A DNA stretch of 64,000 nt from Clostridium lundense DSM 17049 (lineage in GTDB: Bacteria > Bacillota > Clostridia > Clostridiales > Clostridiaceae), in contig NZ_JHVC01000019.1 of the NCBI RefSeq assembly GCF_000619945.1, forward strand, positions 1 through 64,000, in the 5' to 3' direction. Each line of letters opens with the position of its first letter. The first letter of the stretch is position 1. Position numbers and translations under genes: made by a program. This document shows, piece by piece, positions 35,234 through 44,611 of this stretch. Below the pieces are notes generated by a model. It ran no database searches. It was not told the DNA's origin and saw only the letters and a program-made list of their open reading frames with translations.

Positions 35234-35887
35234 ATGACAGAGAAATATGAACTATTATATGATAATACAAACAGGATATTAAAAATAAATACAGAATCAG
35301 GAGATGAATGTATAGTTGAATCTGGCGCAATGGTTTCAATGACTCCTAATTTTAAAATTAGTTCTCAAACTAATGGAATGAAAAAGGCATTAGGAAGACT
35401 TTTTTCAGGAGATTCATTCTTTATGCAAAAGTATAAAGCAGAAGGCAATGGAGAATTATTAATAGCTCCAGCTTTTTTAGGAGATATAAAGGCTATTGAA
35501 ATGAATGGAAGTGAAAGATATAGATTAGGAAAATCCAGCTTTTTAGCAGCTATAGGACAAGTGAAAATGGATATAAAATCTGGTGGTTCTAAAGGATTTT
35601 TATCAGGAGAAGGACTTATACAAAAAGAAGCTTATGGTGTTGGTACATTGTTTATAAGTGCTTATGGTGCAATACATGAAATAAACCTAAATGAAGGTGA
35701 GCAGTATATAGTGGATTCAAACCATTTAGTGCTTTGGGATAGTAACATGGAATATACAGTAGAATTAGCAAATGGTTTTGTAGGTTCTATTACAGGAGGA
35801 GAAGGTCTTGTATGTAAATTTACTGGACCAGGTAGAATTTTAATTCAAACAAGAAATCCTCAAAATATGATGCAAAATAGTAAGTAA
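35234..35887 (+). CDS. AIM24/TIGR00266-family protein
   Basis: 217 residues, ATG ten bases after GAGGTG. Beta-rich protein with the family marks ESGAMVSMTPNFKISSQTNG, GGEGLVCKFTGPGRILIQTRNP and a repeated GxGxL/F pattern. Bacterial members of the AIM24 fold have unknown function; the yeast namesake acts in mitochondrial membranes. No signal or membrane helix. Monocistronic, ended by a perfect terminator. Confidence 0.82.
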   Translation: MTEKYELLYDNTNRILKINTESGDECIVESGAMVSMTPNFKISSQTNGMKKALGRLFSGDSFFMQKYKAEGNGELLIAPAFLGDIKAIEMNGSERYRLGKSSFLAAIGQVKMDIKSGGSKGFLSGEGLIQKEAYGVGTLFISAYGAIHEINLNEGEQYIVDSNHLVLWDSNMEYTVELANGFVGSITGGEGLVCKFTGPGRILIQTRNPQNMMQNSK

Positions 35888-35890
35888 TTT

Positions 35891-35929
35891 AAGTGGTTTG
35901 TAAGAGCATAATCTTACAAACCACTTTTT
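35891..35929 (+). terminator. Terminator of the AIM24-like gene
   Basis: AAGTGGTTTGTAAGA pairs perfectly (15 bases) with TCTTACAAACCACTT across six bases, then a short T run. Confidence 0.85.
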
Positions 35930-35961
35930 GTTTACAATTTGGCAATAATTTTCTGTATAAT
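35930..35961 (+). promoter_or_regulatory. Promoter and conserved 16-mer before the two-component operon
   Basis: GTTTACAATTTGGCAA at 35930-35945 is identical to 38271-38286. It contains TTTACA (-35), with TATAAT at 35956-35961 after 19 bases. The shared sequence over a promoter suggests a site for the response regulator coded just downstream. Confidence 0.5.
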
Positions 35962-36055
35962 ATTTCTATGAAGACATGTAAATGAAGTAATGCTGGTTAT
36001 GAAATAAAATTTAGGATTTCAGTACCAAGAGTTAATAGTGAAGAAAGGTGATTTT

Positions 36056-36748
36056 ATGAATAAAACCATACTTATTATAGAAGATGAAGAGGATATAAGG
36101 GATATTTTATCCCATTATCTTAAAAAGGAAGGATTTAATATTTTGGAAGCTGAGGATGGAGAAAAGGGAATAGAAATTGTAAAAAAAGAATTTGTAGATT
36201 TAATTCTTTTAGATTTAATGCTTCCTAATATGAGTGGATATGATGTATGTAGGGAAATAAGCAGTATATATAAAATTCCTATAATAATGCTTACAGCAAG
36301 AAATGACATTGTAGATAAAGTTTTAGGATTAGAACTTGGAGCAGATGATTATATTACTAAGCCTTTTGATATAAGAGAAGTTATAGCTAGGATAAAGGTA
36401 TGCTTAAGAAGAATTGAAAGTTTAAATGAAATGGAATATGAAACTTCACAGGATATTATAAATTTAAAAAACAATATAAAAATATATGTGGAAAGTAGAG
36501 AGGTTTTCAAAGAAGAAACTATGGTAAAGTTAAAGCCAAAGGAGTTTGACCTCCTTTTAATATTGGCCAAAAATAAAAAAATAGTATTTTCTAGAGAAAA
36601 GTTGCTCCAAAAAGTTTGGGGGTATGATTTTGAAGGGGATAGCAGAACTGTAGATGTACATATACAAAGATTAAGAAAAAAATTAGATGAAGAAAATGGA
36701 CTTTCTATAATAGAAACAGTTTTTGGAGTGGGATATAAAATGTTGTAA
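36056..36748 (+). CDS. OmpR/PhoB-family response regulator
   Basis: 230 residues from ATG 36056, after GAAAGGTGA; the frame to 36038 starts upstream of that site. Receiver domain 1-120 with phosphate acceptor D53 (LILLDLMLPN), acidic E9-D12 and K102 in TKPFD. The winged helix follows at about 130-228 (VKLKPKEFDLLLILAKNKKIVFSREKLLQKVWGYDFEGDSRTVDVHIQRLRKKL). The histidine kinase gene starts 13 bases later. Autoregulation and control of the gene at 38363 are inferred from the shared 16-mer. Confidence 0.92.
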   Translation: MNKTILIIEDEEDIRDILSHYLKKEGFNILEAEDGEKGIEIVKKEFVDLILLDLMLPNMSGYDVCREISSIYKIPIIMLTARNDIVDKVLGLELGADDYITKPFDIREVIARIKVCLRRIESLNEMEYETSQDIINLKNNIKIYVESREVFKEETMVKLKPKEFDLLLILAKNKKIVFSREKLLQKVWGYDFEGDSRTVDVHIQRLRKKLDEENGLSIIETVFGVGYKML

Positions 36749-36761
36749 GGAGATAGATTTT

Positions 36762-38246
36762 ATGAAGTTTTCTATAAGATATAAATTTATGGTTGGACTC
36801 ATTATTATATTCTGTATAGGTTTTAATGTAATCAGCTTTTTTATGAATAAGATAATTGTAGATAATAGTAAAAGGATAATAAGTAAGGAATTTGCTACTA
36901 ATAAAAAAGACTTAGATTTGTATCTAAGACAGTTTATGATGATGAATAATATTAAAAATAATGAGAAAGATTTTGAAGAACATATAAATGAAATTTCTGA
37001 AGCATTATCTTTAAAGTTAGATGACAGGGTAACATTTTATAAAAATAATGGACAACTACTTTTAGATACTGCCTATGCTGATGGGGATGTTTTAACATTT
37101 TATACTGTAGATAAAAATATTATAGATAATAAAGAGGATTTAAAAGCTGCTTTCACAGGGAAAAGTGCTTTCTCAATAATAAATTATGAAAATAATTATA
37201 TAGTAGCTTTTGCGTTTCCTATAAATATGGATGGAAAAAATTTATGTATTATAAGATATTCAAAAGATTATTCGTATTTATTTCAACTTAATAGAAATCT
37301 TTTAGGAATAACAAAAAAAATGATACTTATAATTTTTATGTTAACTTGCATTTTTACTATATTGCTTAGTACTAAAATTACAATTCCAATAGTTAAATTA
37401 AGCAAAATTACCAAGGAAATATCTAAGGGGAATTTTAATTTAGATGTTAATATTAATTCTTCAGATGAAATAGGTGAGTTGGGAGAAAACTTTAATTTAA
37501 TGAAAGAAAAGATAAAAGAACAGATAGAAATTATAAATAAGGATAGAGATAACTTGAAAATAATTGAAAGTCATAGAAAAACTTTTTTTGATAATGTTAC
37601 CCATGAAATGAAAACACCTTTAACTATAATATCTGGTTATGCTCAAATGATATTAGATGATGGATATGAAGATAAAAAAATATTAAACAAAGGAGCTACA
37701 AAAATAAAAATAGAGAGTAATAGAATGCATAAAATGGTTTTGGATCTGTTAACTATGTCAAAATTAGAATCTTATGTAGAGATAAATAGAAAAGAAAAAA
37801 TAGATATGGAAGAAGTAGTAAATGCTATCTGTGAAGATATGATGATAAAGGCTAATAAGTATAATATAAAAATAAAAAAGTGTATAGGAAAAGAAATATT
37901 TATATATGGCAACAAAGAAGAAATAAGAAGAATGATAATAAATATTATGGATAACTCCATAAAGTATGGAAACATAATGTCTACTATAAATATAGGTTTA
38001 TATAGTGAAGAAAATTTTTGCTTTTTAACAGTGGAGGATGAAGGAAAAGGTATTCCTGAAGGTAAAATGCACAAGATATATGAGCCATTTTATAGGGTAG
38101 ATAAAAGGGGAGAAAGAGAAAAGGGGAGTAATGGATTAGGGCTTACTATAGTTAAATCCATTATTGAAAATCATGAAGGAAAAATAAAAATAGAAAGTAG
38201 AGAAGGAATAGGAACTAAGGTTTACATAAGTATTCCACTTGTGTAA
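36762..38246 (+). CDS. Sensor histidine kinase
   Basis: 494 residues from ATG 36762, six bases or so after AAGGAGAT. TM1 at about 9-29, an extracellular domain of about 155 residues, TM2 at about 186-206, HAMP at 207-260, HisKA with phosphoacceptor H281 (NVTHEMKTPLT), then HATPase_c (N box MIINIMDNSIKYG, G1 DEGKGIPEG, GSNGLGL). A complete kinase for the regulator just upstream. The signal it senses is not evident. Confidence 0.92.
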   Translation: MKFSIRYKFMVGLIIIFCIGFNVISFFMNKIIVDNSKRIISKEFATNKKDLDLYLRQFMMMNNIKNNEKDFEEHINEISEALSLKLDDRVTFYKNNGQLLLDTAYADGDVLTFYTVDKNIIDNKEDLKAAFTGKSAFSIINYENNYIVAFAFPINMDGKNLCIIRYSKDYSYLFQLNRNLLGITKKMILIIFMLTCIFTILLSTKITIPIVKLSKITKEISKGNFNLDVNINSSDEIGELGENFNLMKEKIKEQIEIINKDRDNLKIIESHRKTFFDNVTHEMKTPLTIISGYAQMILDDGYEDKKILNKGATKIKIESNRMHKMVLDLLTMSKLESYVEINRKEKIDMEEVVNAICEDMMIKANKYNIKIKKCIGKEIFIYGNKEEIRRMIINIMDNSIKYGNIMSTINIGLYSEENFCFLTVEDEGKGIPEGKMHKIYEPFYRVDKRGEREKGSNGLGLTIVKSIIENHEGKIKIESREGIGTKVYISIPLV

Positions 38247-38270
38247 GTTTTTAAATCATATATGAAAAGT

Positions 38271-38300
38271 GTTTACAATTTGGCAACAACTGTTTATAAG
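38271..38300 (+). promoter_or_regulatory. Promoter with the same 16-mer before the propeller gene
   Basis: GTTTACAATTTGGCAA at 38271-38286, identical to the copy before the two-component operon. TTTACA at 38272-38277, 17 bases, then TATAAG at 38295-38300. Likely part of the same regulon. Confidence 0.5.
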
Positions 38301-38362
38301 TTAGAGATAACAGCAAATTATAATAAAACCATAATAAATATTAAATTATGGGAGGAAAGATC

Positions 38363-39673
38363 ATGAAAAGTAACAAAAAATTATTGCTAATTAAAATTTC
38401 AATACCTGTTTTAGTGGTAGGAACATGTATTGGAGTAGAACATTTTATTAACACAAAAGCAGTAGGAATTTCAGAAAAACCAGTAATTATTGTTGAGGAA
38501 TCAGTAAATTCAACAAATAGCAAACCACTTCAAGTTATTAATAAACAAGAATATAAAAATATACCAGGATTATATGAGGTCTATGGATTTTCAGAAAATG
38601 ATGAAGTTATATTATCAATTGGAATGACTAAAGATGAACTTAAGAAAAAATATAAAGATTTTAAATTAGATAAGATGTCTAATGAGAAACGTGATAATTT
38701 TTATAAAGACCAATATGGAAATTTATGTAAGCTGAATTTAAACACTATGGAAAAAACTATTCTAAAAGATAATAATGAATATATAAATAATAATACTGTT
38801 AAGGCTGAAATCTCACCTGGAGGGAAGAATATTACTTATTTATTAAATGGCAAAAGTAAAATTTATAATTTGAAAACTGGTGAGATAAAAAGTTGTGGAA
38901 TAAGTCATAATGATAATTGGACAGACGGAGTATGGTCTAAGGATGGAAATTTTATAATTAACTTTGCAGGAAATGGGCTTGAAATATATAATGTTAATGA
39001 AAATAAGGGAGAAGTTGTAAATATAAATAAAGAAGGATTTTATATAAGCGTAATACCAGGATTTTTTAGTGAAGATGGAAAGGATATTTATTTTATAGGA
39101 GAAGAAAAGGGACATAAAGGTGATGAAAGAAGACAAGGCATATATAAGCTAAATGTAGCTAGTAAAAAAATTGATCCAATTATGTTACTTCCTTATGTAG
39201 ATAGAACAAAAAAAGATTTTATTGAAAACTGTATACCATCAGCACAGTATGAAATATTAAATAATGGTAAAAGCATACTATTGCAGGCTATCATTAATGG
39301 GGAAGATGGTACTTATATGTATGATGTAGAAAATAAAAAATTCAATAGAGTAATATCTCATATGAAAAGCAAAGAAGGAGGATTTTCTTCACCATGTTAC
39401 TTATCTCCAGATAGAACAAAGGTTGTATATGTAAACAGAGGTAAAGAGAATGGTAAGGAATGCTGGAATTTATATGCTGCACGAATTAATGAAAATAATT
39501 TTACTAATAGAATCTGCTTAGCTAAAGATATAGATTTAGGTGGACGTGTACCTAATTGGGTTCAGTGGAGTCATGATGGCAAAAAAATAATGTTTTATAA
39601 AGCAGATACTAAATTCGAAGATAGGGTGGCCTATTCAGATAAAAATATTATAAATGTAATTACTATTAAATAG
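38363..39673 (+). CDS. Membrane-anchored TolB-like beta-propeller protein
   Basis: 436 residues from ATG 38363 after GGGAGGAAA. One hydrophobic segment at about 8-26 (signal anchor). The rest is extracellular, with TolB/WD40-like blades: ISPGGKNITYLL, WSKDGNFIINF, FSEDGKDIYFIG, LSPDRTKVVYVN, WSHDGKKIMFY. It is not TolB itself, and the outer-membrane system is absent. The target of the surface propeller is unknown. Placement after the kinase and the shared 16-mer make it a likely target or accessory of the two-component system. Confidence 0.72.
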   Translation: MKSNKKLLLIKISIPVLVVGTCIGVEHFINTKAVGISEKPVIIVEESVNSTNSKPLQVINKQEYKNIPGLYEVYGFSENDEVILSIGMTKDELKKKYKDFKLDKMSNEKRDNFYKDQYGNLCKLNLNTMEKTILKDNNEYINNNTVKAEISPGGKNITYLLNGKSKIYNLKTGEIKSCGISHNDNWTDGVWSKDGNFIINFAGNGLEIYNVNENKGEVVNINKEGFYISVIPGFFSEDGKDIYFIGEEKGHKGDERRQGIYKLNVASKKIDPIMLLPYVDRTKKDFIENCIPSAQYEILNNGKSILLQAIINGEDGTYMYDVENKKFNRVISHMKSKEGGFSSPCYLSPDRTKVVYVNRGKENGKECWNLYAARINENNFTNRICLAKDIDLGGRVPNWVQWSHDGKKIMFYKADTKFEDRVAYSDKNIINVITIK

Positions 39674-39772
39674 AGAGCAATTTTTTAAAATTAAGTATGG
39701 ACATTTTCTAAATTAAATTTTAAAATGTATGGGGGTTAAATATATTGTACTAGTTATTTAGGAGGAAAGTTA

Positions 39773-41410
39773 ATGAAAATTAAGGATAAAATAATGAATA
39801 CACTATTGGAATTAGTTTCAGTACCTGGAATAGCTGGAACTGAATCAGAAGGATTAACAGCGGAAAAAATTTTAAATATATTACAAACCATACATTATTT
39901 TAATGAACATCCAGAAAATTTAAATATGATAAAAATACAGGGAGATCCTTTAAATAGAAGTTTTGTTAGTGCATTATTTTGTAGTTCCAAGCCTTCTAAA
40001 AAAACTATAATATTAACTGGACATTTAGATGTAGTTGATGTTGAGGATTTTGGTCATCTAAAAGAATTGGCTTTTAATCCTATTGAGCTTGAAAAAAGGA
40101 TTAAAGAATTACCATTAAATAAAGAGGCAATAGAAGATTTAGAATCTGGAGACTATATATTTGGAAGAGGAACTGCAGATATGAAATTTGGACTAGCTCT
40201 TCATATGGAACTTTTAAGAGAGTTATCTTTAAGAGATGATTTTGAGGGTAATATATTATTTTTAGCAGTGCCTGGAGAGGAAAGTAATTCAGAAGGTATG
40301 CTAGCAGCTGTACCTCATCTTTTAGATTTAAATAAAAAGTTTGGATATGAATACATTGGATTACTTGTGTCAGAATGTTGTATTCCTAAGGAAATAGGAG
40401 ATAATAAAAAACGCATATATTTAGGAACTTCAGGTAAGGTTATGCCTATGTTTTTATTTGTAGGGAAGGAAACACATGTGTATGAATCCTATAGTGGACT
40501 AAATCCAAATTTATTAGCAGGAGAGTTAAACAGACTATTAGAGTTAAATCCAGATTTTTGTGATAGTGATAGAGGAAATATTACACCTCCACCAACTTGT
40601 TTAAAACATATGGATTTAAAAGAATTATATTCTGTACAGACTCCTCTTATGGCAGCTTCCTATTATAATGTGTTAACTGTTAACTTAAATATAGAGGAGC
40701 TTATGGATAAATTAAAAAAAATATCTTTAGAGGCATTTAACAATACATTAGATATAATTGAGGAAAAGGTAAACAGATATGCTTCAATTTCTAGTAGAAA
40801 TTCATTAAGAGAGAAAATTGAGCCTAAAGTTTTAACTTATGAAGAAATTTATAAAAAGGTTAAGGAGATAAAGGGAGAAGAATTTGATAAATATATTGAA
40901 GAGAAGATAGAGGGATGGAGAAAGGAAAATAAGGATCTTCAAACCATAGCTATAAATATAATGAAAGAAACTTATTTAAATTATCCAGATAAATCTCCTT
41001 CAATAATAATAGGTTTTGCTCCACCATATTATCCGGACAAGCATCTTAAAGAAGAAAAAAGTGGAGATAAGGTGCTTTTACAGGTAGTTGATAATGTTTT
41101 AAAGTATGCAAAAGATAATTTTGATACAAATATAGAAAAAGATCATTATTATATGGCTCTTTGCGATTTGAGTTATACAGGAGTGGAAAATAAAGAAGGA
41201 CTTAATATTATAGCTTCAAATATACTAGGAATAAATAAGAGCTATAAACTACCTGTACAGGAATTAGGGCAGTTAGATATACCTTCTGTGGCATTTGGAG
41301 GTTTCGGAAAAGATTTTCATAAGCTTTCTGAAAGATTAAATATACCTTATTCTTTTGAAATTGTGCCTAATTTATATGAAAAAGCAATATATGATTTGTT
41401 TGAAAAATAA
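39773..41410 (+). CDS. M20-family metallopeptidase, RocB-like
   Basis: 545 residues, ATG after AGGAGG. M20 metal motifs: GHLDVVD (first zinc His/Asp), GRGTADMKFGLA (bridging Asp), and PGEESNSEGM (catalytic Glu and second metal). The length and the C-terminal part fit RocB, which in Bacillus is linked to arginine catabolism though its reaction is not established. No arginine genes are nearby. An intracellular peptidase or amidohydrolase is therefore the safest description. Confidence 0.83.
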   Translation: MKIKDKIMNTLLELVSVPGIAGTESEGLTAEKILNILQTIHYFNEHPENLNMIKIQGDPLNRSFVSALFCSSKPSKKTIILTGHLDVVDVEDFGHLKELAFNPIELEKRIKELPLNKEAIEDLESGDYIFGRGTADMKFGLALHMELLRELSLRDDFEGNILFLAVPGEESNSEGMLAAVPHLLDLNKKFGYEYIGLLVSECCIPKEIGDNKKRIYLGTSGKVMPMFLFVGKETHVYESYSGLNPNLLAGELNRLLELNPDFCDSDRGNITPPPTCLKHMDLKELYSVQTPLMAASYYNVLTVNLNIEELMDKLKKISLEAFNNTLDIIEEKVNRYASISSRNSLREKIEPKVLTYEEIYKKVKEIKGEEFDKYIEEKIEGWRKENKDLQTIAINIMKETYLNYPDKSPSIIIGFAPPYYPDKHLKEEKSGDKVLLQVVDNVLKYAKDNFDTNIEKDHYYMALCDLSYTGVENKEGLNIIASNILGINKSYKLPVQELGQLDIPSVAFGGFGKDFHKLSERLNIPYSFEIVPNLYEKAIYDLFEK

Positions 41411-41519
41411 AACATTAAATGGTATACAAGTTGTATTATTTATGATATAATGGCAAATGTATTTTGTGATTTATATAAAATTATAAAGTTTAAAAATGTA
41501 CAGAGTACTTTATATAATG

Positions 41520-41755
41520 TAGAATGGAAGAAAAACTATGAAGGAATTAGTAGCGGCTTTTGTGTATTATAAAGAGAGCATGATGGATAGTGAAAATCAT
41601 GTGTTGCAAAGCAGGCGAATTACAATCTGGAGTTTTAATGTGAAAGCATTACGGATGTCATACGATATAATGACTTAAAGGCACAAAAAATTGTGTAAAT
41701 TAAGGTGGTACCACGGGTTTTCTCGTCCTTACAAGGATTTGAGAAGACCCTTTTT
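41520..41755 (+). ncRNA. T-box riboswitch before the NSS symporter
   Basis: T-box AAATTAAGGTGGTACCACG at 41697-41715, nearly consensus, then a terminator stem GGGTTTTCTCGTCCTT (from 41715) with AAGGATTTGAGAAGACCC, then five T. The 5' part has AGTAG near 41550 and AGAGAGCATGATGG. The likely specifier segment is GTGAAAGCATTACGG at about 41640-41654, read as AGC (Ser) or GCA (Ala); I cannot decide. TATAAT at 41513-41518 would start the leader. A second TATAAT lies at 41446-41451. Confidence 0.85.
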
Positions 41756-41784
41756 ATATTTTTAATACTTAGGAGGAAGGTAGC

Positions 41785-43098
41785 ATGGCAGAAAGAGAAA
41801 GCTTTTCAAGCAAATTAGGCTTTATTTTATCTTGTTTAGGATCAGCAATAGGATTAGGAAATATATGGATGTTTCCTTGGAAACTTGGTCAGTTTGGAGG
41901 AGCAGCATTTTTAATTCCTTATTTTATATGCCTTTTTGTTCTTTGTACCACAGGACTTATAGGGGAATTTGCTTTTGGAAGATCAAGAAAAAGTGGTTCA
42001 ATGCAGGGTATTAGTGAAGTTTTTAATGAAAATGGAAAAAGGTTTGGTAGAGTAGTAAGTGTAATTCCAACTCTATCTGTATTTGGAACCTTTGTATTTT
42101 ATGGAGTAGTGGTAGGATGGGTATTTAGATATTTTTATGCCTCAATAAAAGGTGACTTTTTTAATGTGGATATATCAAATTACTTTACTTCATTTGCAGG
42201 AAGTAGCCAAACTATTAAGTGGCATTTTATAGCTATGATAGTTACTGTAGGTATAGTATTACTTGGAGTTATCAAAGGTATTGAATTAATGAATAAAATT
42301 ATGATGCCAGCACTTTTTATAATTTTTACAGTGCTTTTAATTAGGACACTTACTTTGCCAAATGCAATTGAGGGAGTTAAATATTTGCTTATACCTAGAT
42401 GGGAATATTTATTTAAACCTATAACCTGGGTAATGGCATTAGGACAAGCATTTTTTTCTGCTTCACTTAATGGAGCGGGTATGGTTGTATATGGAAGTTA
42501 TTTAAAGAAAGATGTAGATATACCTAATGCAGCGCTCCAAGTGGCAATATTTGATGCTGTTTCTGCAATATTAGCAGCTTTTATAATTATACCAGGAGCA
42601 TTTGCTTTTGGATTAGATCCAGGATCAGGACCATCACTACTTTTTATAACTATGCCTCATATTTTTAAGTCTATGCCTTTTGGATATTTGTTTGGAATAT
42701 TATTTTTCCTTAGTATAATATTTGCTGCAATATCTTCTATAATCAATATGTTAGAGGCAAGTACGGAAGCATATATGAGTTTCTTTAAAACTGAAAGATT
42801 TAAATCTAGTTGTATAGTTACTATTGTAGCTTTTATCATTGCGATACCATTAAATTTAAGCATGGCTAGATTTGGAGCATGGGCGGATTTTATAACAATT
42901 TATTTAGCGCCATTAGGTTCAATAATTGCATCTATATGTTTTTTCTGGGTTTATGGTATGGATAAGGCTATGGAAGAAATAAATTTAGGAGTGGAAAGGC
43001 CGTTAGGAAGATGGTTTATACCTTTAGCTAAGTATGTATTTGTATTTTCAGGTATTTTAGTTTTAATATTTGGAGTTATATATAATGGAATAGGGTAG
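41785..43098 (+). CDS. Sodium-dependent neurotransmitter-symporter-family transporter
   Basis: 437 residues, ATG after AGGAGGAAGG. Family start SFSSKLGFILSCLGSAIGLGNIWMFPWKLGQFGGAAFLIPY carries the Na+ site of NSS transporters; eleven to twelve membrane helices follow. Bacterial relatives (LeuT-, TnaT-, MhsT-like) move amino acids with sodium. The upstream T-box means expression rises when one tRNA is uncharged, so the substrate is probably the matching amino acid. The next gene is separated by a strong terminator. Confidence 0.9.
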   Translation: MAERESFSSKLGFILSCLGSAIGLGNIWMFPWKLGQFGGAAFLIPYFICLFVLCTTGLIGEFAFGRSRKSGSMQGISEVFNENGKRFGRVVSVIPTLSVFGTFVFYGVVVGWVFRYFYASIKGDFFNVDISNYFTSFAGSSQTIKWHFIAMIVTVGIVLLGVIKGIELMNKIMMPALFIIFTVLLIRTLTLPNAIEGVKYLLIPRWEYLFKPITWVMALGQAFFSASLNGAGMVVYGSYLKKDVDIPNAALQVAIFDAVSAILAAFIIIPGAFAFGLDPGSGPSLLFITMPHIFKSMPFGYLFGILFFLSIIFAAISSIINMLEASTEAYMSFFKTERFKSSCIVTIVAFIIAIPLNLSMARFGAWADFITIYLAPLGSIIASICFFWVYGMDKAMEEINLGVERPLGRWFIPLAKYVFVFSGILVLIFGVIYNGIG

Positions 43099-43134
43099 TG
43101 AATTTAGTTAAGAATTGAGAGTGGAGAATTGTAA

Positions 43135-43194
43135 AAGAGGTTATCTTTTGAAAAAGTTTAAATATAACTTTTTAAGAGATAACCTTTTTGTTTT
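43135..43194 (+). terminator. Terminator of the NSS transporter gene
   Basis: AAGAGGTTATCTTTTGAAAAAG pairs in its outer and middle part with a downstream arm ending in AAGAGATAACC, followed by five T. The preceding AATTGAGAGTGGAGAATTG resembles a common clostridial intergenic repeat. Confidence 0.7.
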
Positions 43195-43303
43195 TATACC
43201 TATCATAAGTAAATGCTTATGGTAAATATAAAATAATAATATTTTAATTTTGTATGATTTTAAATTATACTTAATTAAGTAAACAGCATTTAGGAGGTAT
43301 CAT

Positions 43304-44293
43304 ATGAGAAATTTAAAAGAAATATGCCCAGGAGTTATTTTAAGTTTTATAATTGCAGTAATTGCTACTATACTTGGTGAAAAGTGGCCTATTATTGGAG
43401 GAGCAGTTTTTGGTATTTTAATTGGAATTATTATTAATAATACTATAGGTAAACCAGAGAAGAGTAAAAAAGGAGTAACCTTTGTATCAAAAAAAGTTCT
43501 TCAATGGTCAATAATTTTATTAGGGGCTGGTCTTAGCTTTACTCAAGTAAAGAGTACAGGACTAGAATCATTATCTGTAACTGTAGTAACTATAACAGTA
43601 GCTTTTGTATCTGCATTTCTAATTGGAAAACTTCTAAAAATTCCAAACAACTTAAAATCACTTATAGGAGTAGGGACAGCTATATGTGGTGGTTCAGCTA
43701 TTGCTGCAGTATCTCCAATAATTGAAGCAGATGATATGGAAATTGCATATTCTATATCTACTATATTTTTATTTAATATAATGGCAGTGTTAATATTTCC
43801 ACCACTTGGACATATGTTAAATCTTACGGATAAGGGTTTTGGATTATGGGCAGGTACTGCTATAAATGATACATCTTCCGTGGTAGCGGCAGGATATATA
43901 TTTAGTAATGCAGCAGGAGAGTTTGCAACTATTGTAAAACTTACAAGAGCAACACTTATAATTCCTATATCTTTAATATTTGCTATGATTACTGCTTATA
44001 AAAAGAAAAAGGAATCTAACTTTAATTTAAGAAAAATATTTCCTTGGTTTATATTATGGTTTTTAGTAGCTTCAATTTTAAATACTTTAGGAGTATTTCC
44101 AAAGAGTTTAATTCCACATATAACAAGGCTAGGAAAGTTTATGATAGTTATGGCTTTATCAGCAGTAGGACTTAGTGCTAATTTTAAGGATATGATAAAA
44201 TCAGGTTTAAAGCCTGTATTATTAGGACTTATAGTTTGGTTTAATGTTGCTATTTCTAGTTTATTAGTGCAGCATTTTATGGGACAACTTTAG
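43304..44293 (+). CDS. YeiH-family (Cons_hypoth698) putative sulfate/anion exporter
   Basis: 329 residues, ATG after AGGAGG. About ten membrane helices. Family marks: ILLGAGLSFTQV, IGVGTAICGGSAIAAVSPIIEA (central motif), AGTAINDTSSVVAAGY and LGKFMIVMALSAVGLSANFKD. Members include YeiH and some proposed sulfate exporters, but function is largely unproven. Monocistronic; its stop overlaps the start of repeat E2. Confidence 0.85.
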   Translation: MRNLKEICPGVILSFIIAVIATILGEKWPIIGGAVFGILIGIIINNTIGKPEKSKKGVTFVSKKVLQWSIILLGAGLSFTQVKSTGLESLSVTVVTITVAFVSAFLIGKLLKIPNNLKSLIGVGTAICGGSAIAAVSPIIEADDMEIAYSISTIFLFNIMAVLIFPPLGHMLNLTDKGFGLWAGTAINDTSSVVAAGYIFSNAAGEFATIVKLTRATLIIPISLIFAMITAYKKKKESNFNLRKIFPWFILWFLVASILNTLGVFPKSLIPHITRLGKFMIVMALSAVGLSANFKDMIKSGLKPVLLGLIVWFNVAISSLLVQHFMGQL

Positions 44294-44611
44294 AAAATTA
44301 CGAAGTAATTTTTTAGAGTACAGAGCAAAGAGTACAGATGAGGAGAAATTTTCTCCATGTGAAAATAAGTTTTCATTTATTAAATAGAGTTTCTAAACTA
44401 CACACTATTCGTGGCATGAAGGGATTAATGAATAGTGTGTAGTTTATTATTGAATTAAGAGTAAATATCATAATTTAATGCCATAAAAACTTAGTCGATA
44501 GACTGCAAGATTAGCTAATTTAGGAATTTGATTTAATAATCACTATCTCTGTACTTTGTGCTTTGTTATCTGTACTCTAAAAAAATGGTCACAATTTTTT
44601 AAAAATGAGTA
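44293..44611. repeat. Dispersed repeat element with terminal inverted repeats (copy E2)
   Basis: The whole gap between the YeiH and potassium-channel genes. It begins with a hairpin AAAATTAC-GAA-GTAATTTT that overlaps the YeiH stop, then AGAGTACAGAGCAAAGAGTA (44315-). It ends with TCTGTACTTTGTGCTTTGTT (44548-), then AAAAAAATGGTCACAATTTTTT. The ends match copy E1 at 11252; the middle differs. It contains the hairpin AAACTACACACTATTC/GAATAGTGTGTAGTTT at about 44396-44447. No reading frame. Both complete copies lie between convergent genes. Confidence 0.65.
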
